A stretch of 64,000 nt of DNA, from positions 1-64,000 of IMG/VR virus record IMGVR_UViG_3300046777_001387; one strand, given 5' to 3'. Position 1 is the first letter of the stretch, and each line of letters begins with the position of its first letter. A program made the translations under genes and the position numbers. Shown here piece after piece: positions 22,151 through 33,385 of the stretch. Under the pieces are notes generated by a model. The model did not search any database. It was not told where the DNA came from and saw only the letters and a program-made list of their open reading frames with translations. Origin of the DNA: a virus.

Positions 22151-24214
22151 ATGGCAGATTCAGACGCAAAGCTAAAAATCGCTGAGCTCGACTTCGAGCA
22201 AATAAAGAATAACCTCAAGAATTATCTGAGGTCGCAGAACGAATTTAGCGATTACAACTTTGAAGGTTCTGGTATGGCAGTTCTGTTGGATCTGCTTGCC
22301 TACAATACTCACTACATGAGTTTCTACCTGAATATGGTCGCCAACGAGATGTTTATCGACACTGCGTTGACGCGTCCTTCGGTAGTTTCCCATGCCAAGC
22401 TTCTGGGTTATACACCGGGAAGCCGAGTGGCTTCGCAAGCCACAATTAATGTGGCATTCCAAGAAGTCAGTGGTGGCGCAAACTCGGCGATGACTCTGCC
22501 AAGATTCACTCGTTTCGTCACCTCGCCAAAAGACGGAAAGAGCTATGTGTTCGTCAACACGGAAACCCGAGTAGTTTCCAAGAACAATGCTGGATATTTT
22601 AACTTCGAAGGTGTCAAGCTAAAGGAAGGTCAGCCTGTCGGCTATACCTTTACTTACGATTCGACGAATAATCCAAAGCAGATTTTCGAGCTCCCCGATG
22701 CAGGAATCGATCTCGACACGCTAGTGGTTCAGGTGCAGCGATCCAACCAGAATGCCAATCTAGAGACGTTTGTATTGGCAGAGGACGCAACTGAGGTTCT
22801 TACTGATTCACCAGTTTATTACGTCGAGGAAAATAGAAATGGTAAGTACCAGATCTACTTCGGCGATGGAGTTATCGGTAAGCAGCTAGTGCAAGGCAAT
22901 ATTGTTATTGTGTCGTATATTGTAACCTCGGGCGATGCGGCGAATGGAATTCGAGTGTTTAGATTGGCAGATAATGTCAAGCCCGGATCCACACCCACTA
23001 TCACTCTGCTGACGGAATCCTCAGCGGGTCGACTCGAAGAAAGCATCGAGAATATCAAGTTCACTGCACCCAAGAGTTTTATCGCACAGAACCGTGCAGT
23101 TACCAAGAACGATTATATTGCAATGATCAATAAGAACTATCCATACTTCGACTCCGTCACCGTATGGGGTGGAGAAGAGGCAGTGCCTCCGGTTTATGGA
23201 AAGATTTTCTTCTCGGTCAAGCCACGCGGTAACTACGAAATCACAGAAACAGAAGTCGAGTATCTGAAAAACGATGTCATTCGCCCTGTTTCGGTGCTTA
23301 CGGTTACTCCAGAATACGTGCCTGCTGATTACAATTATCTAAACTTTGTTGTGGATGTTATGTACGATCCACGCAAGACAACGCTGACTGCGGGTGCAAT
23401 TCAAACTGCAGTGCGTAGTGCAATTGTTGGATTTGTGGATGAGAATCTAAACACTTTCAATAATACCTTTAAAGCTTCCAAGCTTATTCGTGCAATTGAC
23501 GATGCGGATCCATCGATCGAGAATAACTCTACAAAGATCTATATTGAGAAGCGTTTCCGTCCAGAACTAAACCAGTCCAAGAGCTATCGCCTAGACTTCT
23601 ACGTTCCCCTCAAGAAAGGAACCGCGCTGGACAGAGTTACTTCCTCGCCGTCGTTTGAGATTTACGACGAATTCAATGTTCTGCGTAATGCATTCATTGA
23701 GGAAGTTCCCCAGTCGTTCACCGGTATTGATGAGATCGAAGTGGTTACCACTGGCGATGGATACACTGACCTGCCAGAGATTATGATCGAAGGCGACGGA
23801 ACTGGTGCCAGTGCTGCACCGATTGTTGTCAACGGCAAGCTAAAGTCTATTGTGGTAACGAATCCGGGTGCTAATTATTCGGCAGCAATCGTTAGAATTT
23901 CTGGTGGTAATGGCACCGGAGCTACTGCAAGAGCAATTCTGCAAGGCAAGAAAGGCGCGCTGAGAATCTACTACTATGACTCCAACAATATCAAGCGTGT
24001 CATCAATAATAATGCCGGAACCATCTACTATAATCAGGGATATATCGAACTAAATAATTTCGCACCAGTAAGCGTCAAGGATCCATTCGGAACTATGGTC
24101 TTCAAGGCACAGCCGGAAACAAACGTGTTCTCAACCACTCGCAACGCCATTTTGACGGTTGATATTACGGATCCTGCTGCCATTGACATTCGAGTCGGCG
24201 CGGTAAGTTATTAA
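22151..24214 (+). CDS. 6: gp6-like baseplate wedge protein
   Basis: 687 residues (T4 gp6 has 660). The opening DFEQIKNNLKNYLRSQNEF followed by MAVLLDLLAYNTHYMSFYLN and MVANEMFIDTALTRPSVVSH is the strongly conserved gp6/baseplate-J start. Later QNRAVTKNDYIAMINKNYPY is also typical. gp6 dimers make the inner ring that connects wedges. A Gly-rich stretch around 525-590 (DGTGASAAPIVVNGKL, GGNGTGATARAIL) resembles beta-repeat inserts in the next two genes. Confidence 0.92.
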   Translation: MADSDAKLKIAELDFEQIKNNLKNYLRSQNEFSDYNFEGSGMAVLLDLLAYNTHYMSFYLNMVANEMFIDTALTRPSVVSHAKLLGYTPGSRVASQATINVAFQEVSGGANSAMTLPRFTRFVTSPKDGKSYVFVNTETRVVSKNNAGYFNFEGVKLKEGQPVGYTFTYDSTNNPKQIFELPDAGIDLDTLVVQVQRSNQNANLETFVLAEDATEVLTDSPVYYVEENRNGKYQIYFGDGVIGKQLVQGNIVIVSYIVTSGDAANGIRVFRLADNVKPGSTPTITLLTESSAGRLEESIENIKFTAPKSFIAQNRAVTKNDYIAMINKNYPYFDSVTVWGGEEAVPPVYGKIFFSVKPRGNYEITETEVEYLKNDVIRPVSVLTVTPEYVPADYNYLNFVVDVMYDPRKTTLTAGAIQTAVRSAIVGFVDENLNTFNNTFKASKLIRAIDDADPSIENNSTKIYIEKRFRPELNQSKSYRLDFYVPLKKGTALDRVTSSPSFEIYDEFNVLRNAFIEEVPQSFTGIDEIEVVTTGDGYTDLPEIMIEGDGTGASAAPIVVNGKLKSIVVTNPGANYSAAIVRISGGNGTGATARAILQGKKGALRIYYYDSNNIKRVINNNAGTIYYNQGYIELNNFAPVSVKDPFGTMVFKAQPETNVFSTTRNAILTVDITDPAAIDIRVGAVSY

Positions 24215-24215
24215 T

Positions 24216-27200
24216 ATGTCCAGCGTAGAAAAAACAGTTTCGGCACTGATTGAAACTCAGCTGCCTGAGTTCGTTCGCTCAGGTAGCTCGAAGTTTCAAA
24301 GATTTCTCGAGCTCTACTACACGTGGCTAGAGAATAATGGTTCGTTCCAAGGCGTAGGCAATACCACCTATCAATTTGGCAATACTGTCTTCCATATACA
24401 AAACATCGACAAGTATCGCGATATTGATGAGACGCTAGACCCATTCATTCGCCTGTTCAAGCAGGAACTGCTCCCATACTTCCCCGAAAATACTTCGCTG
24501 GATCTGGTTAAGATTCTCAAAGGCGCAAGAGAGTTCTATGTAAAGAAGGGCAGCGAAGAATCCGTCAAGTGGCTGTTCCGAGTATTATTCGACGAAGACG
24601 TCCAGATCTATTATCCAAAGCGTCAGATTCTAATTGCTTCGGACGGAAAGTGGAAACTGCCACAGGCATTCCAGCTAACGCTAACGGGGCAAAATCTTTC
24701 CATTAACCCAAACCTGCTCGAGAAGCACAAGGGTATTGGATCTATTTCTACTGCTACTTGTATTATCGAGTCGGCAAACAAGACCATTGACAGCGTATTT
24801 GGAAATGAGATTCTAGAAATCTATGTATCGAATGTTAGCAAAGAATTCGAAAACGGCGAAAATCTAGAAATCGAATATACTGACGAATTTGGCATCGAAA
24901 GAAGTTTCTCTGAGAAAATCATCGGTGCAATTTCTGGTATTCGTATTGACTCCAACATCAAGACCGATCCACAGCAAAGACGCAGAGGCTTGACCTATAA
25001 CGTTGGCGATCCAGTGGTGGTGTTTGGCGGTCTCGACAGCACTCCGCTAGCCAACGATGCCGTTGCGGTGGTGGGTAACGTTACGGTTGGATCGATTGAA
25101 GGTCTAAACATTCTATTCCCCGGTTATGGTTATCGCACTTATTGGAATACTGAGTCGATTGTATATCGCTCGGAAACCGATGACCCTAACGCCAACCAGA
25201 GCACGGACATTCGTGCGGTTGCAGCCAATTACTCTGTAAACTCCAACAGCCAATTTAACTTCTCAGAATATATCAGCGTCGATATGATGCCGATTAATTA
25301 TCTGGAAGGCGTGGCGTTGAGTGCTACGGAATATTCCATCTTCACACAGAATAACAGAAACATCGTAATCAACGTCACCGAGACTAACTCGACGTTGAAA
25401 TATAATAACTTCGAAGACGTTTACGCTAACGGTGCGTCGTACGAAACTGCCAATTTCAGAGGAAAAATCCTCACCTCGAATAGCTCAGTTGGCTTTGGTG
25501 CAGGTGGCGTTGCTTGTACTGCGACTATTATTCTGTTTGCGGTTTCGAATACGGTTCCGTTGAACACGACTGGATTCCTCGTAAATCGTCCGTTGATCGG
25601 AGCGAATACGCTAAAGCAATTCACTGTCAACAGCATCACTAACTCGCAGCTGCCTGCTAATATCGATAGCCAGATCCAACAGACACAAAACTATCAATTA
25701 ATCCAGACTGGTGGCGTTTCGCTGTTCAATATTATCAACGGTGGATACGGATTCCGTACTGCTCCGACGGTTGATGTTAGCAGTTACTTCGACACGTATG
25801 AGTCGGAAAACTACGATTATGCTCAGCAAAGAGCACTGTGGACTTCTACTAGACAGCCTATGGGTGCATTTGGATATATTGCACACGTTTATGTCGATAA
25901 TCCCGGAATCGGCTATGCCAACGGCGATAGTATTGTGGTCAGCGACAGAGGCTACGGATTCACTGGTTATGTGAACGTAAACAGTGCTGGCGCTATCATG
26001 ACCACCACTATTACTAATCGTGGTGAGGGTTATTATGGACCCAAGACTGCTCGCGTTGTTTCGGCGACGGGCACCGGTGGAGCAGTTTCAGCTTACGGAT
26101 TCGGCGAAGGTCTCAGAACCGTAACGGTGACGGGTGCAATTGGAAGAATCTCGGACGTCAGAATGAAGTCCAGAGGTTTTGATTATATCTCGGCACCTCT
26201 AGTTTCCTTCAAGGTTGTTGATATTGTTATTGATCCAATCTTGGAAAATGAGACTCTGACCGAAGGCGAAAGAGTCTATCAGGGTGCGTCGCTGGTTAAC
26301 CCAATCTTCACTGGTATTGTGAAGGAATATAACCGCACCACTAACGTGCTTAGATTGTTTAATTACTCGGGTGCGTCGTTCGGTAACTTCAATGCCTCCA
26401 TTCCTTTCACCAGCGAAGGTGGCGTGAGCTTTACTGTTAATCTGACCGCCAGAGTTCCTGCTCCTACCGAATACCCAATCGCCACCCGTGCCAATGGACT
26501 ACCAAATCCATGGTTCTACGGAAACGGCAGAGCCAGAGGTATTGCTGAGTTCTATAACGGTTTGATTAAGTATCCCGGATTCTTTATCAATACCGACGGC
26601 TTCCTGAGTGCAGATAAAAAAACTCAGGACGGCAAGACCTACCACAATTATTCCTATGTGATTGAGTCTGAGAAGTCGTTGGTGGAATATCGAGCTTCGT
26701 TGCGTGATATTGTCCACCCAGCTGGCATGTCGATGCAAGCACGCACCACTTCCCAGTCAAGCATTGTGAATACGCCACAGGCGAATACGGTTATCTACTT
26801 GAACGCGCAGAACCCTGCTTCTTCGTTGATCAATGTGCAAAACTCCTACACGACAAGAGTCAACGGAGTTTCAACCGAGTTCAATACTGCTAACGTAGGT
26901 GACTTGCTGATCATTACAGATACCACTAATCCGCTGCGTAGCCAAGTCAAGACTATTAAGACCATCGAGAGCGCAACCACGCTGAATGTCGATAGCAACT
27001 TTATCTACGTCGGTCAGGGTAGATTGACGCTGACTAACGGCAGTTCGCAGTATAGAATTACTGGAAACTCCAATAATATCTTTGAGTTCCTGCAAATCGG
27101 CGATCAGGTTCTGTATAATATTGCTGTGGCTAATGTGTTCTCTGCACAGACCGGTACCGTTGCAGTTACTTCGGGATCGGCTCTAGTTACTGGAACAGGC

Positions 27201-27503
27201 AGCGCGTTCAATACTCAATTGGCAGCGAATGATATTATTCGCATAAATAATCAAGTCAAGAAGGTTGTCAACATCGCTTCTGCGACAATACTGAACGTCA
27301 ATTCAGCCTTTACCGCAACCAACACCGGAATCCAAATTCAGAAGCTTGCAACCATAATTCGCGCTAATGTGACCGGTGTGATTGCTGATTATATCAACAC
27401 CGACGCTAGCGCAATTGCAAATGCCAATAATCTGGTATATAAAGTGAACCCAGATTATAAGAGCGTAAACTATGATTACGAAATCATCACTGTAACGGAA
27501 TAA
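24216..27503 (+). CDS. 7: gp7-like baseplate wedge protein
   Basis: 1095 residues (T4 gp7 has 1032), between gp6 and gp8 as in T4. The N-terminal region FQRFLELYYTWLENNGSF, then YRDIDETLDPFIRLFKQELL, FYVKKGSEESVKWLFRVLFD and IYYPKRQILIASDGKWKLP is characteristic of this T4-type family in marine and soil phages. The rest is a long chain of beta repeats, with Gly-rich motifs (GYGFRTAPTVDVSS, GIGYANGDSIVVSD). Similarity to T4 gp7 itself is weak by eye, so the number rests mainly on order and size. Confidence 0.72.
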   Translation: MSSVEKTVSALIETQLPEFVRSGSSKFQRFLELYYTWLENNGSFQGVGNTTYQFGNTVFHIQNIDKYRDIDETLDPFIRLFKQELLPYFPENTSLDLVKILKGAREFYVKKGSEESVKWLFRVLFDEDVQIYYPKRQILIASDGKWKLPQAFQLTLTGQNLSINPNLLEKHKGIGSISTATCIIESANKTIDSVFGNEILEIYVSNVSKEFENGENLEIEYTDEFGIERSFSEKIIGAISGIRIDSNIKTDPQQRRRGLTYNVGDPVVVFGGLDSTPLANDAVAVVGNVTVGSIEGLNILFPGYGYRTYWNTESIVYRSETDDPNANQSTDIRAVAANYSVNSNSQFNFSEYISVDMMPINYLEGVALSATEYSIFTQNNRNIVINVTETNSTLKYNNFEDVYANGASYETANFRGKILTSNSSVGFGAGGVACTATIILFAVSNTVPLNTTGFLVNRPLIGANTLKQFTVNSITNSQLPANIDSQIQQTQNYQLIQTGGVSLFNIINGGYGFRTAPTVDVSSYFDTYESENYDYAQQRALWTSTRQPMGAFGYIAHVYVDNPGIGYANGDSIVVSDRGYGFTGYVNVNSAGAIMTTTITNRGEGYYGPKTARVVSATGTGGAVSAYGFGEGLRTVTVTGAIGRISDVRMKSRGFDYISAPLVSFKVVDIVIDPILENETLTEGERVYQGASLVNPIFTGIVKEYNRTTNVLRLFNYSGASFGNFNASIPFTSEGGVSFTVNLTARVPAPTEYPIATRANGLPNPWFYGNGRARGIAEFYNGLIKYPGFFINTDGFLSADKKTQDGKTYHNYSYVIESEKSLVEYRASLRDIVHPAGMSMQARTTSQSSIVNTPQANTVIYLNAQNPASSLINVQNSYTTRVNGVSTEFNTANVGDLLIITDTTNPLRSQVKTIKTIESATTLNVDSNFIYVGQGRLTLTNGSSQYRITGNSNNIFEFLQIGDQVLYNIAVANVFSAQTGTVAVTSGSALVTGTGSAFNTQLAANDIIRINNQVKKVVNIASATILNVNSAFTATNTGIQIQKLATIIRANVTGVIADYINTDASAIANANNLVYKVNPDYKSVNYDYEIITVTE

Positions 27504-27505
27504 AC

Positions 27506-29113
27506 ATGAAATCAGTCATTACGCCACTTCTGAAGTATCAGATTGCAGAAACTCTAAAGAACGAAATGTTCTCGACGAGCGCCAATACCTATATTGGCAT
27601 CGGTAGACCTATTAGATGGGGCAACGATAATACTGAGGTTGCCGGAGAGATTGAAGAGGTTTCGTATACTACGAATTACATCAATCAAGTATACAGAGAT
27701 ATGGTGGCAGTGAAGAAGATTACTGCCTCGGATATTGCTCTGGTTGTTCCTCGAGTGGACTGGACAACCAGCACTCGCTATGACGAATACCTAGACCATA
27801 GAGAAATCTTCTCACACGACAGCTATACTTCTTTGGGTAATCTGACGGCATCTGCATCCTCGGGTTGCACCGCAATTAATATTGCGAGCTCGTACAATAC
27901 CAGCGTTGAGGTTGGATCGATTATTACAATCGGATCCAGAGAAGATAAAGAAGTCGTCACCGTACAAACTATCGCCACAAACACAATCCTGACACTGAAC
28001 TCGGCGACTTCTACTGCATACACCAATGCAAATACGCTGGCAGTATTGCAGAACACCTATCCAAAGTTCGCCAATAACTTCTATGTGCTGAACTCCAAGG
28101 ATCAGGTTTTCAAGTGCCTGTTCAATAACAGCAATGGTCTTTCGACGGTTGAGCCAACCATTGATATCGACGGTCAGCTTCCAGAGAATCCATACGTTGA
28201 GCCGGGAGACGGATATAAGTGGAAGTATCTCTACACTATTCCGTATGGCTACAAGCAAAAGTTCTTCACTAAGAATTGGATGCCAGTTCTGTCGGACAAT
28301 GCCGTTACTGCTGGTGCACTAGACGGAAGAATCGACATTATCAAGGTTGTCAACGGTGGCACAGGTTATTATCTGTCCGGACAATCTGGAAATAGCAATA
28401 CTCTGCCCATTATCACTGTTGTCGGCGACGGCACCGGCGCTAACGTAACCGCAAAGGTTGCCAGTGGCGTTATTGTGGACCTGAATATTCTGAATGGTGG
28501 TTTTGGTTATACCAAGGGCACAATCGTCGTAAACGATCCTGACCAGCTAGCCAATGGCACTCCAGCTTCCTTCGACGTAAACATCAGCCCCAAGGGTGGA
28601 CATGGATCTAATCCATTGAAGGAATTGGGTTGCTATACTGCGATGGTTTCTGTCGATCTAATTGGAACTGAGTCTGGACAGATTCCTGTCGGCTCACCAA
28701 CCACGGGTCAGTTTGACTTCCGTCAGATTTCTCTGATTCGTGATCCGCAGCTTGCCAATGGCAGATACGCAACCTCCAGCGTCTACAGAACAACCACTGT
28801 TCTTACGGTTTCTGATCCCGGTATCACCAACTTCACCAATGACGAAGTGGTCAGTACCACAGCAGGGTTCACAGCAACTGTTATTGACTGGGATCCGAAT
28901 AATAATCTTTTGTCCATAAATAACAAAGATGGAACTCTGTCTGTTGGCGATCAGGTATTCGGTAACGTCACCGGCGCAGTTTCAACAGTAACCGCTATTC
29001 AAGAACCCACTCTAAGCTTGTTCACCGGCGATCTGCTATATATTGAAAACAAACTAAAAGTGATTCGCGATATTGATCAGTCGGAACAAATCAGAGTAAT
29101 TCTATCATTCTAG
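27506..29113 (+). CDS. 8: gp8-like baseplate wedge protein
   Basis: 535 residues (T4 gp8 has 334). The conserved gp8 start is clear: TYIGIGRPIRWGNDNTE, then QVYRDMVAVKKITASDIALV and VPRVDWTTSTRYDEYLDHRE, followed by NFYVLNSKDQVFKCLFNNSN and EPGDGYKWKYLYTIPYGYKQ. The C-terminal extension carries beta repeats like those in gp7. gp8 forms the outer wedge edge. It completes the T4 order 6-7-8. Confidence 0.88.
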   Translation: MKSVITPLLKYQIAETLKNEMFSTSANTYIGIGRPIRWGNDNTEVAGEIEEVSYTTNYINQVYRDMVAVKKITASDIALVVPRVDWTTSTRYDEYLDHREIFSHDSYTSLGNLTASASSGCTAINIASSYNTSVEVGSIITIGSREDKEVVTVQTIATNTILTLNSATSTAYTNANTLAVLQNTYPKFANNFYVLNSKDQVFKCLFNNSNGLSTVEPTIDIDGQLPENPYVEPGDGYKWKYLYTIPYGYKQKFFTKNWMPVLSDNAVTAGALDGRIDIIKVVNGGTGYYLSGQSGNSNTLPIITVVGDGTGANVTAKVASGVIVDLNILNGGFGYTKGTIVVNDPDQLANGTPASFDVNISPKGGHGSNPLKELGCYTAMVSVDLIGTESGQIPVGSPTTGQFDFRQISLIRDPQLANGRYATSSVYRTTTVLTVSDPGITNFTNDEVVSTTAGFTATVIDWDPNNNLLSINNKDGTLSVGDQVFGNVTGAVSTVTAIQEPTLSLFTGDLLYIENKLKVIRDIDQSEQIRVILSF

Positions 29114-29126
29114 AGCAGGATAAACA

Positions 29127-32100
29127 ATGGAATTTAACGTAGAACCATATTATGACGACTTTACGCTAAACGCGAAAGACAATAACTATCTCAAGATTCT
29201 ATTCAAACCCGGATATTCTGTTCAGGCTCGCGAACTGACACAGATCCAGTCTATCCTGCAGAATCAGATCAAGCAGCTGGGAGATCATATCTTCCAGAAC
29301 GGTTCCCCAGTTATCGGTGGAAACCTTACGCTTGACAACAAGATCACCTATCTAAAGCTCGACGAAACTTACAACAATGAAGACATCGAGCTAGATTCTT
29401 TCATTGGTCGAATCATTGTGCGTGACTCGGATGGTGTGGTGCAAGCCAAGGTTATGGCTTCGTATTTCCCATCGGGTGGCGTGCCAACCATCATGATCAA
29501 GTACCTCAGCGGCGCTGAGTTCTCGGATGGTGATGTGTTTAAGGTTGCCGGCACTACGCTAAAGGCAAAGGCAGTAGACAGTGCTGCGTCGGGCAAGGGA
29601 ACGATTGTTTCTATTAACGACGGCATTTTCTACGTTGACGGTTATTTTGTAACTGTTGTTCCTCAGACTGCGGTCGTGGGTGCATACACTCAGAACGCTA
29701 ACGTTAAGATTGGTCTAGAAATCAGCGACGACGTTGTTGATTATGTCGTTGACTCGACCCTATTGGATCCAGCGCAGGCTTCGTTCAACTATCAGGCTCC
29801 GGGTGCAGACCGTTATCAATATAATCTAAACCTTTCGACTCGCCCACTAGAAACTGCGGTTGATGAGTCGAAGTTCTTCGAGTTGATGCGCGTAGAAAAT
29901 GGCGCAATCACTAAGCTTGTTCGTTATCCAATCTACTCAGAAATCGAAAAGACTCTGGCGCGTAGAACCTTCGACGAGTCGGGTGATTATACCGTCAGCC
30001 CATTCCGTGCTTCGATTGGAAAGTCCAGCGACGATAACAAGTACATTATTAATATCGAACCAGGAAAAGCCTACGTTAAAGGTTTTGAGTTCGAGACGCT
30101 GGGCACTCTAAAGCTAGAAGCCAACAAGCCAAGAACCACCGGCATCGACACCAGAGATATTGTTGATATTGACCTGAGCACTTCCTACGGTAATTACCTG
30201 AAGTTCAAGAACGTTACCGGATCCAGTTCCTCGTTTGTTGATATCAGCGCACTGGAAGTTGTCGACCTTCACTGCGTACCAGTGAACGTTGTCAATACTT
30301 CGGATCGTTTCATCTATCAAAATACTAAGATCGGTACTGCACGAGTCAGAAATATCCAAAGAGATACCACCGGTGCAACTGAGTTCACCAGTGACTTCCG
30401 TGTATACTTCACAGATATTAGTGTACAGCCTCGTACACTTATTATGAATACCATTAGCACTGGAATCACTGCTAACACGATTAACCTGACTCCATACGCT
30501 AGTGCCACTGAGAACGCTTACCAGAATACCACAATCACTATTCTGCCGGTCACTCTGTCGCCTATTGCTAACGTTAATGTGGCGAACGTTTTCGTTAATT
30601 CTACCAGAGTTAATGCTAACTCTACGGTCGCTAACGTATTCTACGATCCAACCACTGGCTTTGCTAACGTTGGAATTGGTACGATTATTAGAGTCGGCGA
30701 TGAAGTTCGTCAGGTTGTTAATATTGGCGTTGACGGTGCGGGTAACTATCTGCTGGTCAATAGTGCCTTCACTAAGACGGTTGTTGGATCGGACTCGACC
30801 ACCAATCCTCTACAAATCTTCCGTCAGAATGCTTATTCGTCTAACGTAACGAACCAGACTCGCCAGATCGTTCGCTACGACGGCACCACCAGACTTGCAT
30901 ACTTGGATCGTGCGTTTGATGAAAATGCTGTTCCTGTGCAAAATTCTGTCATCCAGCTGAACTTCGCGATCAAGGATCTCGAGTGCTTCATGGATGCCAA
31001 CGGAATCACTGGCGTAGTTAACTGCCACGCTAACGTTTCGCTACAGTCTAAGCTGATCAACGGCGACGTTGAGATGTTCCAGCCTTATGATACTGGATTG
31101 CTCTATAGACTGCCTGCTCCTTATATCAAGCGTGCTAGCTTGACCAATGTGGATCTAAACCACACCAAGTTCATCCAGCGTTCTGCCAGCCCTGCCGGCA
31201 CGTTTGTGATCAATAACGGTAACGGTCTAGAGTCATATGAATCCATTCCTTGGTCAGTAACCAATAGCAATATTGAAGATAATCTAATTGTCTTCGTTCG
31301 TGCTGGTGCTGGAACTGGTGATAATGCAACCGGTAAAATTCTAAACCTAACCACTGCCAACGTTTCTGCATCGGGTAGCGGTATCCAGATTACTGCAAAT
31401 ACTCTGATCACTGATATTGACGTTTATATCAATATCAAGCAGAACGACGTTCAGACCAGCTACCTGCGTCAAAAGACCTACAGAAGCAATGCTTCCTTCT
31501 CGACTTCGCCATTTAATTATCCGCAGTCGACTGGTGCATTCTCTGCTGACTACACAGTCACGGTTCCAAACATCGGTGCAGTTTCTAAGATCAACGTTTC
31601 CAATGGTCTGATCTTTATTACTAACACCCAGTTTACTAGAATTGACTCTGGTGATGCGATTAATCTGTTCGTTCCAGACGTAACCAAGGTTCGCCGTGTT
31701 CTTAAGGGACAGGGAGAATTCGAGGCTAACTCGACCAATTATGTGGATATTACGGACCACTTCATTGTCGACTACGGTCAGAAGGACGAAATCTACGAAC
31801 ACGCCAAGCTTATTCTTAAGCAAGGCTACCCAACGCCAAACGCCAAGCTGCTTGTGCACGTTGACTTCTTCGAGCACACTTATCCTGCGGGCGCTTCGTT
31901 CTTCTCGGTAGATTCGTATTCTGATGCACTGTATCAGTCTGGCGAAATTCCAATCTACACCTCTGCTCGTGGTGGTACATTCTTCCTGCGTGATTGCTTG
32001 GACTTCAGATCAACCCGTAGAATCGGCGTTGCTGACGGATCAATCCAGACCGCAAAGATTCCATCCCCCGATGCATCCACTAGCGTTTCGTACAGATATT

Positions 32101-33368
32101 ACCTACCAAGAATCGATAAGCTAGTTCTGAGCAAGAATAAAGAATTCCGAATCATTGAAGGTATTTCGGCATCTGCGCCAACTCCTCCAGATGATGAAGA
32201 AGGCTCGATGACGCTGTATAACATCTATCTGCCTCCTTATGTTTCGAATATCTCGGATATTCGCTTGAAGTATTTCGATAATAAGAGATACACCATGAAG
32301 GATATCTCTAGAATCGACAAGAGACTAGAGGCAGTTGAGTATTATACTGCGCTGAACAATATCGAAAGCCGCGCTCTTAACGACGTCACTCTATACGAGG
32401 ACGGCACGAATAAAGAGAAGTATGGTATTATCGGCGAAAACTTTAAGAACTATAACATTGCAGACTACAAGAATAAAGACTTCAATGTTCAGCTTAAAGA
32501 AAACAATATGTCGCCATATTCTGTGTCGAGACCACACACCCTTGAGGTTGTGTCGGTTTCTAACGCTATTGAAAATGGTAAGACCGTCAGCTTGAGCTAT
32601 TCGGAAACACCTGCAATTAGTCAGGGTGTGACCAGTAATAAGACTCTATCGGTTCAGCCATTCTTGTTCGCTCAGTTTATTGGAACAATGAAGCTGACGC
32701 CAGAAATTGACTACTGGGCATCGGAAGAACTGAAGCCAGAAGTTATTCGTGGTCCAGAGGTTACAACGATCGTTAAGGAAATTAACAACAGCGTTGTGAT
32801 CCATGAGAAGATTATTGAGAAGCAAATCACTGTCACCGTTCCTGCTCCTGTCAAGAACTGCGATTCGGTGATCATTATTACTCCGGGTGCTGATCTGCCA
32901 AGCGTGGTTCCAGAAGATATCGAGCCTGTGAAGAAGGACGATCCTCCGGTCGTCATTCCTCCGCAGCCAATCGATCCTCCTCCTGCAGCACCTCCTGCAG
33001 ACCCAGTTGCTGTTATTCCTCCAGTGTTTGTTCCTTCGCCAACCTATGCAGAACCTCCAACGTTCCAAGAGGACGTCATGGTGGTCGGTCAGGATTGGGG
33101 TGCTGCTACGAGCACCGATACATATAGTGGACAGAATCAAGGTTGGATTGGATCCACCGAGTGGATTCCAGTTATGGATATGTCGGCGACCATGGGTCAG
33201 ACACTTGTTGAACCTATGCCTTCGACCCCTGTTCAGGTCTACGATGCACCAATCGTCGCTAGCACCTCTACTGCATTCGCTGGATCTGGTCCGATGAATC
33301 TATCGCTAGGCAGCTATGATAACTACTATGCGATGTTGGCATATTATTATTCAGATTGGTATTTCTAA
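29127..33368 (+). CDS. DUF4815-type tail/baseplate protein
   Basis: 1413 residues. The opening YYDDFTLNAKDNNYLKILF and KPGYSVQARELTQIQSILQN with QIKQLGDHIFQNGSPVIGG is typical of DUF4815 (PF16075) virion proteins in T4-like phages. The middle has many beta domains. Near residue 1265-1315 is a Pro-rich hinge (KKDDPPVVIPPQPIDPPPAA). The C-terminus is Gly/Ser/Tyr-rich. It likely sits at the baseplate periphery and carries or contacts fibres. Confidence 0.78.
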   Translation: MEFNVEPYYDDFTLNAKDNNYLKILFKPGYSVQARELTQIQSILQNQIKQLGDHIFQNGSPVIGGNLTLDNKITYLKLDETYNNEDIELDSFIGRIIVRDSDGVVQAKVMASYFPSGGVPTIMIKYLSGAEFSDGDVFKVAGTTLKAKAVDSAASGKGTIVSINDGIFYVDGYFVTVVPQTAVVGAYTQNANVKIGLEISDDVVDYVVDSTLLDPAQASFNYQAPGADRYQYNLNLSTRPLETAVDESKFFELMRVENGAITKLVRYPIYSEIEKTLARRTFDESGDYTVSPFRASIGKSSDDNKYIINIEPGKAYVKGFEFETLGTLKLEANKPRTTGIDTRDIVDIDLSTSYGNYLKFKNVTGSSSSFVDISALEVVDLHCVPVNVVNTSDRFIYQNTKIGTARVRNIQRDTTGATEFTSDFRVYFTDISVQPRTLIMNTISTGITANTINLTPYASATENAYQNTTITILPVTLSPIANVNVANVFVNSTRVNANSTVANVFYDPTTGFANVGIGTIIRVGDEVRQVVNIGVDGAGNYLLVNSAFTKTVVGSDSTTNPLQIFRQNAYSSNVTNQTRQIVRYDGTTRLAYLDRAFDENAVPVQNSVIQLNFAIKDLECFMDANGITGVVNCHANVSLQSKLINGDVEMFQPYDTGLLYRLPAPYIKRASLTNVDLNHTKFIQRSASPAGTFVINNGNGLESYESIPWSVTNSNIEDNLIVFVRAGAGTGDNATGKILNLTTANVSASGSGIQITANTLITDIDVYINIKQNDVQTSYLRQKTYRSNASFSTSPFNYPQSTGAFSADYTVTVPNIGAVSKINVSNGLIFITNTQFTRIDSGDAINLFVPDVTKVRRVLKGQGEFEANSTNYVDITDHFIVDYGQKDEIYEHAKLILKQGYPTPNAKLLVHVDFFEHTYPAGASFFSVDSYSDALYQSGEIPIYTSARGGTFFLRDCLDFRSTRRIGVADGSIQTAKIPSPDASTSVSYRYYLPRIDKLVLSKNKEFRIIEGISASAPTPPDDEEGSMTLYNIYLPPYVSNISDIRLKYFDNKRYTMKDISRIDKRLEAVEYYTALNNIESRALNDVTLYEDGTNKEKYGIIGENFKNYNIADYKNKDFNVQLKENNMSPYSVSRPHTLEVVSVSNAIENGKTVSLSYSETPAISQGVTSNKTLSVQPFLFAQFIGTMKLTPEIDYWASEELKPEVIRGPEVTTIVKEINNSVVIHEKIIEKQITVTVPAPVKNCDSVIIITPGADLPSVVPEDIEPVKKDDPPVVIPPQPIDPPPAAPPADPVAVIPPVFVPSPTYAEPPTFQEDVMVVGQDWGAATSTDTYSGQNQGWIGSTEWIPVMDMSATMGQTLVEPMPSTPVQVYDAPIVASTSTAFAGSGPMNLSLGSYDNYYAMLAYYYSDWYF

Positions 33369-33385
33369 TCTTATAAGGCAAAGCA

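Noticed and set aside
27243-27250. ATAAATA-type boxes inside gp7 (27243), gp8 (about 28917) and the small coiled-coil gene (about 36700)
   Set aside because: They are deep inside coding sequence with no gene start at a useful distance, so they are more likely chance.
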